A stretch of DNA of 64,000 bases from Diadophis punctatus similis (taxonomy: Eukaryota; Chordata; Lepidosauria; Squamata; Dipsadidae). Positions 9,825 to 19,777 of the stretch are shown piece by piece. Position numbers and translations under genes: made by a program. The stretch spans positions 90,001 to 154,000 of the forward strand of contig JALIGW010000219.1 of the NCBI GenBank assembly GCA_023053685.1, read 5' to 3'. Numbering within the stretch: position 1 is the first letter of the stretch; each line of letters begins with the position of its first letter. The notes under the pieces were generated by a model. The model was not told the origin of the DNA. It made no database searches and worked only from the letters and a program-made list of their open reading frames with translations.

Positions 9825-10054
9825 TGACATTTATATACCGCCTCACAGTGCAAGCACTCTCTAAGCGGTTTACACCAGTAAGCAATGTATATTTATATTG
9901 CCCCCAACAATCTGGGTCCTCATTTTACCTACCTCGGAAGGATGGAAGGCTGAGTCAACCTTGAGCCGGTGAGATTTGAACCTCTGACTTGTGGATCACA
10001 GTCAGCTAAAGTGGCCTGCAGTACCCCACTCTAACCGCTGCGCCACCTTGGCTC
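9690..10054 (-). mobile_element. tRNA-derived SINE with (AAAT)n/(CAAA)n tail
   Basis: On the minus strand the head is 'gtggcgcagcggttagagtg' with a box B-like aggttcaaatctc. The body is the Sauria-type 'ttgactcagccttccatcc' and 'gacccagattgttggggg'. The 3' end is different from the other SINEs: 'gaggcggtatataaatgtc' followed by a (ATAA)n(ACAA)n tail of about 140 bp (9690-9826). The copy at 62893 has the same tail type. Confidence 0.8.
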
Positions 10055-10127
10055 TTTCTTTCTGGAATGGTTTCCATCCATTCTTTCTTGTCCTGCCTTT
10101 TGGTGCTTTGGAAAATAAGTTGACCTT

Positions 10128-12594
10128 GCGGCGATGAAGATGAACATTTTACCAAAATTACTCTTCTTGCTCCATAATATTCCGATAAAATTAGACAAAA
10201 AGTATTTTGGAAACCTGAATAAAATGATAACGAAATATATTTGGCAAGGGAAGAAACCGAGGATCAAACTTAAACTCCTGCAAGAAGTAAAAGAAAGAGG
10301 AGGACTTGGCATGCCAGTGGGAGTTACTGTATATCATCAAGCAGCAACACTCACCTGGGTAAAAGACTGGATAGAATTAAAAAACAAAAGAATGTTAACA
10401 TTAGAGGGCCACGATTTACATCTAGGATGGCACGCATTTTTGTGGTATGGGAAACAAGCAGCACACCAATACTTTCAAAGACATTTTATAAGACAGGCCC
10501 TATTGGAGATATGGAATAAATTTAAACAACAGAACTACATGAAAGTTCTGATTTGGTTATCTACATTAGAAGCGTTAGCACACCCAAATCTTATTAATCA
10601 AGAAAAACAGGTAATCTATAAGGATTTAATAAATGAAGAAGGGGGATTAAAATCGAGGCAAGAATTAAAAGAACAGGAGGTAGAATTGGAGTGGTGGTCC
10701 TATTTACAAATTCAATCACGATATATGAAAGACATGAAAGAGTGGGGGATCAATAGTGAGTTAATGACAATAGATTTATTTATTTATTTATTTATTTTGG
10801 TTTTCTTATATGCCGCCCTACTCCCGAGGGACTCAGGGCGGCGTACAGCAGAACAGATACAAGAAACCAGCAATAAACATAATTAAAATCAAATACAAAG
10901 ATTAAAAATTCAATATTAAAACACATCCATCCACCAAACATACCAGGGGGAGAGCTCAGATGGATTAGTCTCTAACCCCCTGCCTGCAGGAAAAGCCATG
11001 TCTTGACGGCTTTTCGGAAGGCCAGCAGGGTGGGGATGGTTCGGGTCTCTGGGGGAAGTTGGTTCCAGAGCGCGGGGGCCCCCACAGAGAAGGCTCTCCC
11101 CCTAGGGCCCGCCAGCCGGCATTGCTTGGCTGACGGGACCTGGAGGAGACCAACTCTGTGGGCCCTAACCGGTCAAAGGGAAGTATGAGGCAGAATGCGG
11201 TCCCGGAGATAACCTGGTCCTAAGCCATGAAGGGCTTTAAAGATGATGATCAACACCTTGAATTGTACCCGGAGACCGATGGGCAACCAGTGCAGCTGGT
11301 GGAGTACAGGTATCACGGGGTGTATCTTGGCACACCCACCACAGCATGCGCAGCCGCATTTTGCACCAACTGAAGTCTCCGGATACTCTTCAAGGGTAGC
11401 CCCATGTAGAGCGCGTTGCAGTAGTCCAACCGGGAGGTGACAAGGGCATGAGTGACCATGAGTAGAGCCTCCTTCTCCAAGTATGGCCGCAACTGGTGCA
11501 CCAGGCGAACCTGTGCAAAGCCCCCCCCCTAGCCACAGCGGTAAGATGATGATCCAATTTTAGCTGTGGATCTAGGAGGACCCCCAAGTTGCGGACCTGA
11601 TCCGAGGGAGTTAATTTCGCTCCCTCAAGAACATTCTTCTGGGGACAAATGAAAATTAGTAAAGAAAATTTATAGATTCTTATTGGATTACAAGATGGAG
11701 GAAGAACAGGTTAAGGAAACAATGGTGGCATGGGAAATAAATTTTGGATACAATATACAATTGGAAAAATGGCAAGAATTATGGGAAAGAAATAGGAAAA
11801 TAACATTGGCTATACCGTATAAAGAGAACGTACATAAAATGTTTTATAGGTGGATTCTCCCACCAGCGAGATTGGCAAAAATGTTCAGAAATTTATCACC
11901 CAAATGTTGGAAGTGTAACCATGAATCAGGCACATATTATCATATGTGGTGGTTATGTAGGAAAGCCAAATAATATTGGCAAATAATTCAAATATGGTTG
12001 GCAGAATTAACTGGAGAGGAAATAGAATTTAAACCAGAACTATTCTTATTGGGAATTATAAATGGAAAATATAGTAAAGGGGTAATCTATTTAATAATAC
12101 ATATTATAACAGCAGCAAGAATGGTCTTCGCCCAAAACTGGAAAAATGAGGAAATTCCACCTGAAGAAGAAGTGGTTAAGAAAATTTTGACTTGTGCGGA
12201 GATGGATAGATTGACTTTGGAATTGAAAAACAAGGGAGAGACAGACTATTACGAGATATGGAACAAATTTTATCAATGGTTGGGATGGAAAAGAGGGACC
12301 TAAAATACGAAACGATTAGGAGTTATAAAATGGAGAATCAAAGAGATTTATGCATGTAATTATAAGAAAACGAGAGTGGATAAGATAAACTTAAAAGAAA
12401 TACAGAGAGAAGTATGATGTTTGTATATACCGTATGTAAATATTGAATAGACTAAATTTACATAAATAGTAGGATATATATTAAGTTACATGATATTTTA
12501 GTATGTATGGCAAAGATAATGCCAGGACAGCTACACTGTGTTCAATGTTTGTAATGTGTGTTTAATAAAATTAAAAAGAAAAAGAAAATAAGAA
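10128..12594 (+). mobile_element. L1-type LINE, 5' truncated, split by L2
   Basis: The frame at 10134-10886 encodes L1 ORF2 downstream of the polymerase core, with 'KMNILPKLLFLLHNIPIKL', 'YIWQGKKPRIKLKLLQ' and 'GGLGMPVGVTVYHQAATL'. After the L2 insertion, 11683-12303 encodes the C-terminus with 'HKMFYRWILPPARLAKMF' and the zinc-binding-like CWKCNHESGTYYHMWW. One stop (TAA at 11971) breaks the C-terminal frame. The 3' untranslated region ends in an A-rich tail near 12594. Flanks aataagttgacctt (10114) and aacaagttggctta (12595) are a decayed target duplication. Endonuclease and the polymerase catalytic motifs are missing, so it is dead. Confidence 0.88.
10773..11641 (-). mobile_element. L2-type LINE 3' part inside the L1
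   Basis: On the minus strand it runs from 'ELTPSDQVRNLGVLLDPQL'-type sequence through 'LVTSRLDYCNALYMGLPLKS' to the terminal ggcggcatataagaaaac motif and (AAAT)n. It is 5' truncated near 11641. A single frameshift lies in the C-rich run near 11520. It closely resembles the L2 copy at 40712. Confidence 0.85.
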
Positions 12595-12683
12595 AACAAG
12601 TTGGCTTATTTCTTCTTTCTGGCAGCACCACAAATACTGGAATACTGCTATAATGTCACCACTAGTTGTTCTTTTCTCTAGAG

Positions 12684-12781
12684 CAGTGTTTCCCAACCTT
12701 GGCAACTTGAAGATATCTGGACTTCAACTCCCAGAATTCCCCAGCTAGCTATCTTCAAGTTGCCAAGGTTGGGAAACACTG
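12684..12781. mobile_element. Palindromic hAT-like miniature element, 98 bp
   Basis: The ends cagtgtttcccaacc and ggttgggaaacactg are exact inverse copies. The near-perfect 8-bp flanks are ctctagag and ctctagac. The whole element is close to a palindrome built on 'ggacttcaactcccagaatt'. The central part is shorter than in the sister copy at 44786. Confidence 0.88.
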
Positions 12782-12815
12782 CTCTAGACTAGCCATACCC
12801 AATTCCTCCAACCGC

Positions 12816-13240
12816 CAAACACAGTTTGAAAAATCCCGACTTCAGCCACTTCTTGGACTTCATCTCCCACAATTCCCTACTCAGCAAATTTGAAAAAACA
12901 ACAACACTGATCTCACCCAACTCTTGCTCAGTGTAGAATCTGGTACAGCATTTCTTTCGGATGACCATCTAGCCTTTGTATACTTGGTTTTCAGGTAGAA
13001 AAAACGCACCCCTTCAAGTGCCCCATGAGTTGGCTTGTGGCTGTGGCTTGCTCAGTCCTAACTGAGAATCGCATTTCATCATTGGAGTGCAACCAAGAGG
13101 GACCTTCGATTTCAGTATTAGAAAGACCTCTGAGTGTATCAGAAGTCTGAGAAACATTGAGATGGAACTGATGCCAAAAGATGGCTTTTCTAATAGGGTT
13201 AATAGTGATACTTCAGAGGGAATCCAATTGGTTATTTGGG
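12816..13240. other. Mostly unassigned; one half-palindrome remnant
   Basis: Near 12850 'ggacttcatctcccacaatt' looks like half of the palindromic family present at 12684. The rest has no recognised feature. Confidence 0.35.
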
Positions 13241-13241
13241 A

Positions 13242-13390
13242 TTTGACTCAGCCTTCCATCCTTCCGAGGTTGGTAAAATGAGGACCCAGATTGTTGGGGG
13301 CAATAGGCTGACAATGTAAACTACTTAGAGTGGTTTACACAGTGTAAAGCACTGTGAAGCGGTATCTAAGTCTAAGTGCTATTGCTATTC
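13242..13390 (+). mobile_element. Sauria-type SINE, 5' truncated
   Basis: It starts at 'gactcagccttccatccttc' and ends in 'taagtctaagtgctattgc'. The tRNA-like head is missing. The tail merges with the (TTCC)n tract. Confidence 0.75.
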
Positions 13391-13519
13391 TTCCTTTTCT
13401 CCTTCCTTCCTTCCTTCCTTCCTTCCTTCCTTCCTTCCTTCCTTCCTTCCTTCCTTCCTTCCTTCCTTCCTTCCTTCCTTCCTTCCATCCTTCCATCCTT
13501 CCATCCATTCATCCATCCA
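13391..13519 (+). repeat. (TTCC)n / (ATCC)n microsatellite
   Basis: Tandem TTCC units grade into CATCC/ATCC at the right end. As at 3949, it sits between a SINE tail and the start of another SINE. Confidence 0.95.
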
Positions 13520-13706
13520 TGGTGCACAATGGTTAGAATACATTATTGAAGGCTGACTCTGCCCACAGCCAGGAGTTCGATCCTGACCAGCTCAAGGTTG
13601 ACAGCCTTCCATCCTTCCGAGGTGGGTAAAATGAGGACCCAGATTGTTGGGGGCAAGAGGTTGACACTGTAAACCGCTTAGAGAAGGCTGTAGAGCACTG
13701 TGAAGA
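13520..13706 (+). mobile_element. Sauria-type SINE, 3' truncated
   Basis: The head shows 'ggtgcacaatggttagaata' and a box B-like ggagttcgatcctg. The body motifs follow. The copy stops at 'gagcactgtgaag', before the usual tail. Confidence 0.75.
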
Positions 13707-14994
13707 ACACACCACTGACCTGATTTCTCCCTTCTTCTCCACATTCTGTGATGATCAAGGATTTCAGAGAGCAGGCCTGCCTGATTTGCAACCAGACATC
13801 TTTGTTGCAAATAATTATGATTTATTCCACAACAAAGCATGGCTAAGAAACCTCACCATTTACATTTTTCCCCCTACACGTTTATTGTCTTTTGTTTGTT
13901 CGTTTCATCACGCACAGCCACACGCACGAGCACACAATCTCTGACTGAATCTGGGTGTCATTATGTTAATAAACAGATCAGTCAAGAAAATATATCCAAT
14001 TAACAGTGATGGAATTGCATTATGTGTCGTGTTTATTTCTCCCATATTGGGACTAAGTTTTATTTACATGCTAATTAACTTTGGTTTCAATGCGCAGGCA
14101 ACTATGGGCTACGTGCACCCTCCAAAGGAAGCAACATCAATCAAAATTCTATTAACGCTGCAAACCTGTGTAGATTCACTTAGGAAAGTCCATCGAAGTT
14201 GCTTCATCCTATAAATAAGGATACGCGAATCTATCCATTTGGGTTTTTCTCTGTTTTTGTGAATCTGCAAAGTGTTCCGTGCTGATTGTTAGTTGTGAAG
14301 TTGGTTTGTCCACCTTGAGAAGTTTGCACACGCACACAAATCGTCTCTCCAGTGTACATTTCTCCAACCATCTACATTTTTATTTGGAATTCTACTGAGC
14401 CATCGCCATTTCTGTAACATATGGGCAGTTTTCCTCTCTACCGTTTTATCTTTCCAGTATAATAAAGGTGACAACCAAGACTTCTGATGTATTACCTGGA
14501 GTGCTGAGTGAATGAGAAAAAAATCTTTTGTTAAATTAGTCTCATCTTCAGGTCTTAAGAAGCATACAGAATCTTCTTTAGCAGGCTTAATCATTGATTT
14601 GTTAATCTTGGGTATTCCCACTCTTTACAAAGTTCTTGCAAACAACCAATATTCATCTTAACTGTGATCTTTAACTGACTATATTTATAGATTGAAAATA
14701 ATCCCAAACTCATTTTAACATTGATAGTAATTCAAAGAGAAGTAAAGAAGCTCCTGTGGGGACTTTGACCTAAACTCTCCCAGCCCAGGCTACCTGAAAA
14801 TACGGTTATTGCCAGGATAAAATGCAGGGGAGCCCCATGTAGACTATATTGAGCAGCTGGAGGAAAAGCAGGATATAAATCAAGGGAAGTATAATAATAA
14901 AGTGAGTGTAATATTAAATAGCAACAAGTGAAATTGTGCTTATGGCTATACAAAAAAAATCTGCATTTCTCTTATTCCATCAAAAAAGACAACT
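13707..14994. other. Unique-looking sequence, possible regulatory block
   Basis: About 1.3 kb with no repeat signature except a weak LINE-tail-like 'caggatataaatcaaggg' near 14868. At 13960-14120 homeodomain-like sites (ttaattaac-type) and forkhead-like gtttattt sites are dense. No splice-flanked exon is apparent. Its freedom from transposons is unusual for this window. Confidence 0.3.
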
Positions 14995-15374
14995 TCCTTT
15001 CCTTTCCCCTTCCTTCCCTTCCCCTTCCCCTTCCCCTTCCCCTTCCCCTTCCCCTTCCCCTTCCCCTTCCCCTTCCCCTTCCCCTTCCCCTTCCCCTTCC
15101 CCTTTCCTTCCTTCCCGTCCCTTTCCCTTTCCTTCCTTCCTTCCTTCCTTCCTTCCTTCCTTCCTTCCTTCCTTCCTTCCTTCCTTCCTTCCTTCCTTCC
15201 TTCCTTCCTTCCTTCCTTCCTTTTTTTCCTTCCTTCTTTCCTTCCTTCTTTCCTTTCCTTTCCTTTCCTTTCCTTTCCTTTCCTTTCCTTTCCCCTGCCT
15301 TCCCTTCCCTTCCCTTCCCTTCCCTTCCCTTCCCTTCCCTTCCCTTCCCTTCCCTTCCCTTCCCTTCCCTTTCC
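14995..15374 (+). repeat. Polypyrimidine tract, 380 bp
   Basis: One strand is almost purely C/T. Sub-blocks are (TTCCCC)n at about 15012-15105, (TTCC)n at about 15130-15220, (TTTCC)n at about 15245-15292 and (TTCCC)n at about 15298-15372. The Pro/Ser/Leu-rich open frames here come from the repeat. Confidence 0.97.
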
Positions 15375-17325
15375 AGAAAGTTTGGGGACTGCTGCATTAA
15401 GATGTTCAACAGTTCCTTACTCCATCAAGAAGCGCGGGAGGATCCCCTGGAAGGCAGGGCTGAGGACTTTGGACGATATCTGCATGACAAAATCGCTCAG
15501 ATTCAGGGGGAACTGGACTCCAACTGGGTGGATACGGACGCGGTGACAGGGAATAGTCTTGAGAACGTTATCTGGGAAGAGTTTGACTCGGTGACCCCTG
15601 AGGATGTGGACAAGATTCTGGGGAGACTCAGTGCAGCCACATGTTTATTGGACCCGTGTCCCTCCTGGTTAGTGCTGGCTACCCGGGAGGTTACACGAGG
15701 CTGGCTCCAGGGAATTATTAATGCTTCTTTGGGGGAGGGTTACTTCCCCACGGCTTTGAAAGAAGAGGTGGTGAGGCCTCTCCTCAAGAAGCCCTCCCTG
15801 GACCCAGCAATTTTAGCTAACTATCGCCCTGTCTCCAACCTTCACTTCATGGCGAAGGTTGTTGAGAGTGTGGTTGCATGACAGTTTCCCCAGTACTTGG
15901 AGGAATCATCATACCTAGATCCGTTCCAGTCGGGTTTCAGGGCCGGGCACAGCACAGAAACGGCATTGGTCGCATTGGCTGATGATCTCTGGAGGGCTCA
16001 GGACAGGGGTTGTTCCTCTGTCCTGGTCCTATTAGACCTCTCAGCGGCTTTTGATACCATTGACCATGGTATCATGCTGCACCGGCTGGAAGAGTTAGGG
16101 ATAGGGGGCACCGTTTTTCGTTGGTTCTCCTCCTTTCTCTCCAACCGGTCGCAGTTTGTATTGGCAGGGGGGCAGAGGTTGTCCTCGAGGCCTCTTACAT
16201 ATGGAGTGCCCCAGGGGTCGATTCTCTCGCCCCTTCTGTTCAACATCTATGTGAAGCCGCTGGGAGAGATCATCCGTGGCTTTGGGATGAAGTACCATCA
16301 GTACACCGATGATACACAGCTGTACATTTCCACCCCAGGCCACCCCAATGATGCCCTTGAAGTGATGTCCCGGTGCCTGGAAGCTGTGCGGATCTGGATG
16401 GGGAGAAACCGACTCAGTCTCAACCCTTCCAAGACGGAGTGGCTGTGGTTCCCAGCGTCTTGATATAGTCAGATGATTCCATCTCTGACTATCGGGGGCG
16501 AGTCTCTAGCCCCCGCCGAAAGGGCTCGCAATCTGGGTGTCCTCCTGGATCCACAGCTGTCCTTAAAGGACCATCTGACCGCTGTGACCAGGGCGGCCTT
16601 TTATCAGGTCCGCCTGATATGCCAGTTGCGGCCCTTTCTGGATCGGGATTCCCTGTGCACAGTCACCCATGCTCTGGTCACGTCGCGTCTGGACTACTGT
16701 AATGCTCTCTACATGGGGCTCCCCATGAAGAGCACCCGGAGGCTCCAACTGATCCAGAATGCAGTCGCGCGGGTGGTTTCGGGGGCTAATTGGCGCTCCC
16801 ATATAACACCCCTGCACTGGCTTCCGGTGGTCTACCGGGTGCGCTTCAAGGTGCTTGTTACTACCTTTAAAGCGCTCCATGGCATTGGACCTAGGTATCT
16901 CCGAGACCGCCTACTGCCACAAACTGCCTCCCATCGACCAGTGCGCTCCCACAGAGAGGGCCTCCTCGGGGTGCCATCAGCCAAGCAGTGTAGGCTGGTG
17001 ACGCCCAGGGGGAGGGCCTTCTCTGTGGGAGCACCCACCCTCTGGAATCAGCTCCCTGCAGACTTAAGAACCGTTCACGACCTGTCCACCTTCCTCCGTG
17101 CCCTCAAGACGTATTATTTTTATCAAGCCGGGCTGGCGTGAAAAAGTTTTTGGGGTTTTTAAAATTTTAAGATTTTACTAAATTTTAATTGTATTAAATC
17201 AGGGCCACATCGAATATTTTCTTTTAAATGTATTTTAATGTTTATATTGTGTTTTTACTTGGCTGTTCACCACCCTGAGTCCCCTGGAGAAGGGCGGTAT
17301 ATTAATTAAACTAAAACTAAACTAA
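15375..17325 (+). mobile_element. L2-type LINE with long reverse transcriptase pseudogene
   Basis: A single reading frame runs from about 15400 to 17141, broken only by TGA codons at 15879 and 16461. It encodes a non-LTR reverse transcriptase. Visible landmarks are 'RPLLKKPSLDPAILANYRP', 'GFRAGHSTETAL', 'VLLDLSAAFDTIDH', 'YGVPQGSILSPLLFNIYV' and the catalytic box YTDDTQLY (YxDD). The C-terminal domain has 'VRNLGVLLDPQL'-type, 'LVTSRLDYCNALYMGLP' and 'RAFSVGAPTLWNQLP'. The endonuclease half is missing. The 3' end has 'caccctgagtcccctggaga' and 'gggcggtatatt'. The element begins right after the polypyrimidine tract. Confidence 0.9.
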
Positions 17326-17594
17326 AACCTCTTCCCCATCTGGCTTACATTCCCCCTTTTAGTTCCTGCTTCCTGTCCTTCCAAATCCCACATTGTATTT
17401 GGCATTTTTAAACCAGGTATTCTATGACCTTTCTATGCTCTAATAGATCTTCTGAGGCATGACATCTTACATTCTCTGTGCCAGGGATCCCAGGGGTGTC
17501 CATTTCTCATTTACAATATCAGCTGAATTTCCCCTGTTGTGTTCCATGTGCGATGTTTTGCAAATGAAAACTGATGTTTTTGTATTTCAGGAGA
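17326..17594. other. Unassigned sequence
   Basis: It contains two copies of a short 'tgatgtttttgtatttc' phrase (near 17570 and 17608), a small local duplication. Nothing else is recognised. Confidence 0.3.
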
Positions 17595-17992
17595 ACTGAT
17601 GGCTCCTGATGTTTTTGTATTTCTGCCAGAATTAAATGGCTCTCCAGACACTTCTTAAAAGCCTCCAGTATTGGAGCATCCACAGGTTCTGGAGGCAAGA
17701 AGTTCCACTGGTTAATTGTCCTCACTGTTAGGAAATTTCTACTAACTTCTAGGTTGCTTCTCTTCTTGGTTAGTTTCCATCTGTTGCTTCTTGTCCTGTC
17801 TTCTGGTACGTTGGAGAATAGGTTGACTTGCCTCTTCTTTGTGGCAGCCTCTCAAATATTGGAAGACTGCTATCATGTCTCCTTTCTTCCTTCTTTTTAT
17901 TAGACTAGACAGACCCAATTCCTGCAACCATTCTTCAAATGTTTTAGCCTCCAGTCCCCTAATCGTCTTTGTTGCTTTTCTCGGTTCTTTCA
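17595..17992 (-). mobile_element. CR1 LINE fragment
   Basis: The minus strand encodes CR1 ORF2 C-terminus: '[20 protein letters not shown]' and 'RTINQWNFLPPEPVDAP'. Frameshifts and stops break it, and the 3' terminal motif is absent. Confidence 0.85.
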
Positions 17993-18207
17993 GAGGAAAT
18001 CCAAGGTAGAATAAGAGTCTTAGAATTCCTACATTATTGTTATTTACAGGGTGGGGGAGAGGAAAAATCCTTCCCTTTGGATTTTGCTGCCAAAATTCAA
18101 CTGTGCAATTGTGGCTGGTTCAAAGCCAAACAGTAGGACTTGAAGGTTGCCATGTTACTTACATTTAATACTAGACATAGCTGGAGGCTATAGGGCTGGG
18201 ACTAGAG

Positions 18208-18868
18208 CAGTGCTTCTCAATTATTTTCTGTTACGCACCCCCCTAGGAAGAAGTAAACATTTTGTGCGCCCCCAACTCTCCGATCTGGGCCCCAATGGAA
18301 TTTTAGTGTTAATATTTATTATTTTACTTATTATAAGCTGCAAGCAAACTATTGGCTGGGGAAGGCTGCTCTACCCAGTTACCTGGGGGTAAGTCACACT
18401 AAACTCAGTGGAGCCTGTTTTCGGTTAGGCAGGCATAGGCTACCGTGGTTAGGGCCCTCTTTTGACACGGGGCAGGTCAGCTTAATCAAGCCGATGTTTT
18501 GGGGTCGCCGGCCTGGCCAATAAGCGCCGCCTCTGCCGGGCACTCACAGCGAATGGTGTGGAAGGAGGCATTAGGGTGCCATTTTGCCCAGCTGCAGAGG
18601 ATGCTCCTCCTTGTCCAGCAGCAGGTTCGCCACGCCGTTCATGGCTACTGCGGCGCCCGCTGAGAACAACAAGCACCCACGCAGCCACCCCGCCCTGCCT
18701 GGCCACCTTCTCTTCCGGGCTCGAAGCAGCGTGCAACTGAGAAAACACTCCCCATCCGGGGGAATCGATCGAGAGGGACCACGCATGTTCCCCGGGGTCA
18801 CACGCACCCCCCCTGGCATCACTCCGCACCTCCCCAGGGGGGCCCGCCCCACTATTTGAGAAACACTG
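18208..18868. mobile_element. hAT-like non-autonomous element, 661 bp
   Basis: The ends are cagtgcttctcaatt and tttgagaaacactg, and a perfect 8-bp duplication gactagag lies at 18200-18207 and 18869-18876. The interior is GC-rich toward the right. The open frames in it do not resemble transposase. Confidence 0.88.
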
Positions 18869-18889
18869 GACTAGAGAAACCTGAAGCTG

Positions 18890-19030
18890 TAGGTTTGTTT
18901 GTTTGTTTATTTATTTGTTTGTTTGTTTGTTTGTTTGTTTGTTTTTTATTTTATTTTATTTTATTTTTTTATTTTTATTTTTTATTTTTTATTATTTTTT
19001 ATTTTTTTATTTTTTTATTTTTTTATTTTT
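18890..19030 (+). repeat. (TTTG)n / (TTTTA)n / T-rich microsatellite
   Basis: TTTG and TTTA units are followed by TTTTA and longer T runs. It directly precedes a minus-strand L2 3' end and is probably its expanded tail. Confidence 0.9.
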
Positions 19031-19125
19031 TTATTTAGCAGTTCTTATATTTTTTTATTTAGCAGTTCTTATATGCCGCCCTACTCCCTGGGGACTCAGG
19101 GTTCCCTGGGGACTCAGGTTCACAT
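19031..19125 (-). mobile_element. L2-type LINE 3' tip
   Basis: On the plus strand it reads 'cttatatgccgccctactcc' and 'ggggactcaggg', the inverse of the L2 terminal motif. The phrases 'agcagttcttata' and 'ccctggggactcagg' each occur twice, a small internal duplication. Confidence 0.7.
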
Positions 19126-19145
19126 TTGTGGTGGAGAAACAAAAT

Positions 19146-19660
19146 GCAAATTCGGCTGGAAGGGCTTGCCTTCAGAAGTTGTGGGTGGCCCATCACTGGA
19201 GGCTTATAAAAAGAGACTGGACAGCCACTTGTCTGGAATGGTACAGGGTCTCCTGCTCAAGTTTGAACTAGAACAGGGGTGTCAAACTCAAAGTCCAGGG
19301 ACCGCATCCGGCCTGCAGGGTCACCCTGGAACAGCAAAGGAATGGCTTTGCTAGCAAAAATGGAGCTCGGAAGGGCTGTGTGCAGCCCTCCCGAGCTCCG
19401 TTTTTGCTGGCAGAGGGTTGCAGGAAGCAGTCACAGCCGAAAACGGAGCTCGGGAGCCTGTTTTCGCTGGCAGAGCATTCGGGCCATCACAGGCGCTCCC
19501 GACACGAGTGATGTTCAGCTGGCCACGCCCACTCTGGCCCCCCAAAGTCAGACACAACTCTGATGCGGCCCTCAATGAAATGAAGTTTGACAACCCTGGA
19601 CTAGAAGACCTCCAAGGCCCCTGTTATAAACTCTGTTATTCTATTCTATCTATTGGAACG
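19146..19660 (+). mobile_element. CR1 LINE 3' end, split by a hAT-like element
   Basis: 19146-19273 encodes the 'LPSEVVGGPSLEAYKKRLDSHLSGMV' region (in part), and 19599-19660 holds the remaining terminal 'gactagaagacctccaagg' motif with an ATTCT-type end. The two halves fit together once the element at 19274-19598 is removed. Confidence 0.85.
19274..19598. mobile_element. hAT-like element, 325 bp
   Basis: The ends are caggggtgtcaaactc and agtttgacaaccctg. The flanks aactagaa and gactagaa match at 7 of 8 positions. The interior repeats a 'ggagctcggaagggctgtg' style phrase in both orientations. Confidence 0.85.
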
Positions 19661-19702
19661 AGGTCTGATCTTTGCCATGGGACGTCCAGGGTCTCTCTCT
19701 CT

Positions 19703-19777
19703 ATTCATCCTACAGAATCCGTTGAAAGGACACTACTTGGTAGAAAGTGTCCTTTCAACGGATTCTGTGGGATGAAT
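19703..19777. repeat. 75-bp hairpin with 32-bp arms
   Basis: Arms 19703-19734 and 19746-19777 are inverse copies with a single mismatch, around an 11-nt loop (acttggtagaa). The hairpin stands in otherwise unique-looking DNA. No target duplication or further copy was seen in this window. Confidence 0.85.

Larger units (their letters stand above)
9472..12815 (-). mobile_element. CR1 LINE split by SINE, L1 and palindromic element
   Basis: Pieces at 9472-9689, 10055-10127, 12595-12683 and 12782-12815 are consecutive parts of one minus-strand CR1. In order, they encode the 3' end, the 'NNGWKPF' region, the 'FQYL' region and the 'QELGLASL' region. Each gap is filled by another element: the SINE at 9690-10054, the L1 at 10128-12594 and the small hAT-like element at 12684-12781. 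The sequence phase across each gap is what a single interrupted CR1 would give. Confidence 0.8.

Noticed and set aside
14928..15409. Pro/Ser/Leu- and Arg/Gly/Glu-rich frames on both strands
   Set aside because: They follow the polypyrimidine repeat. Only the part beyond about 15400 joins real L2 coding sequence.
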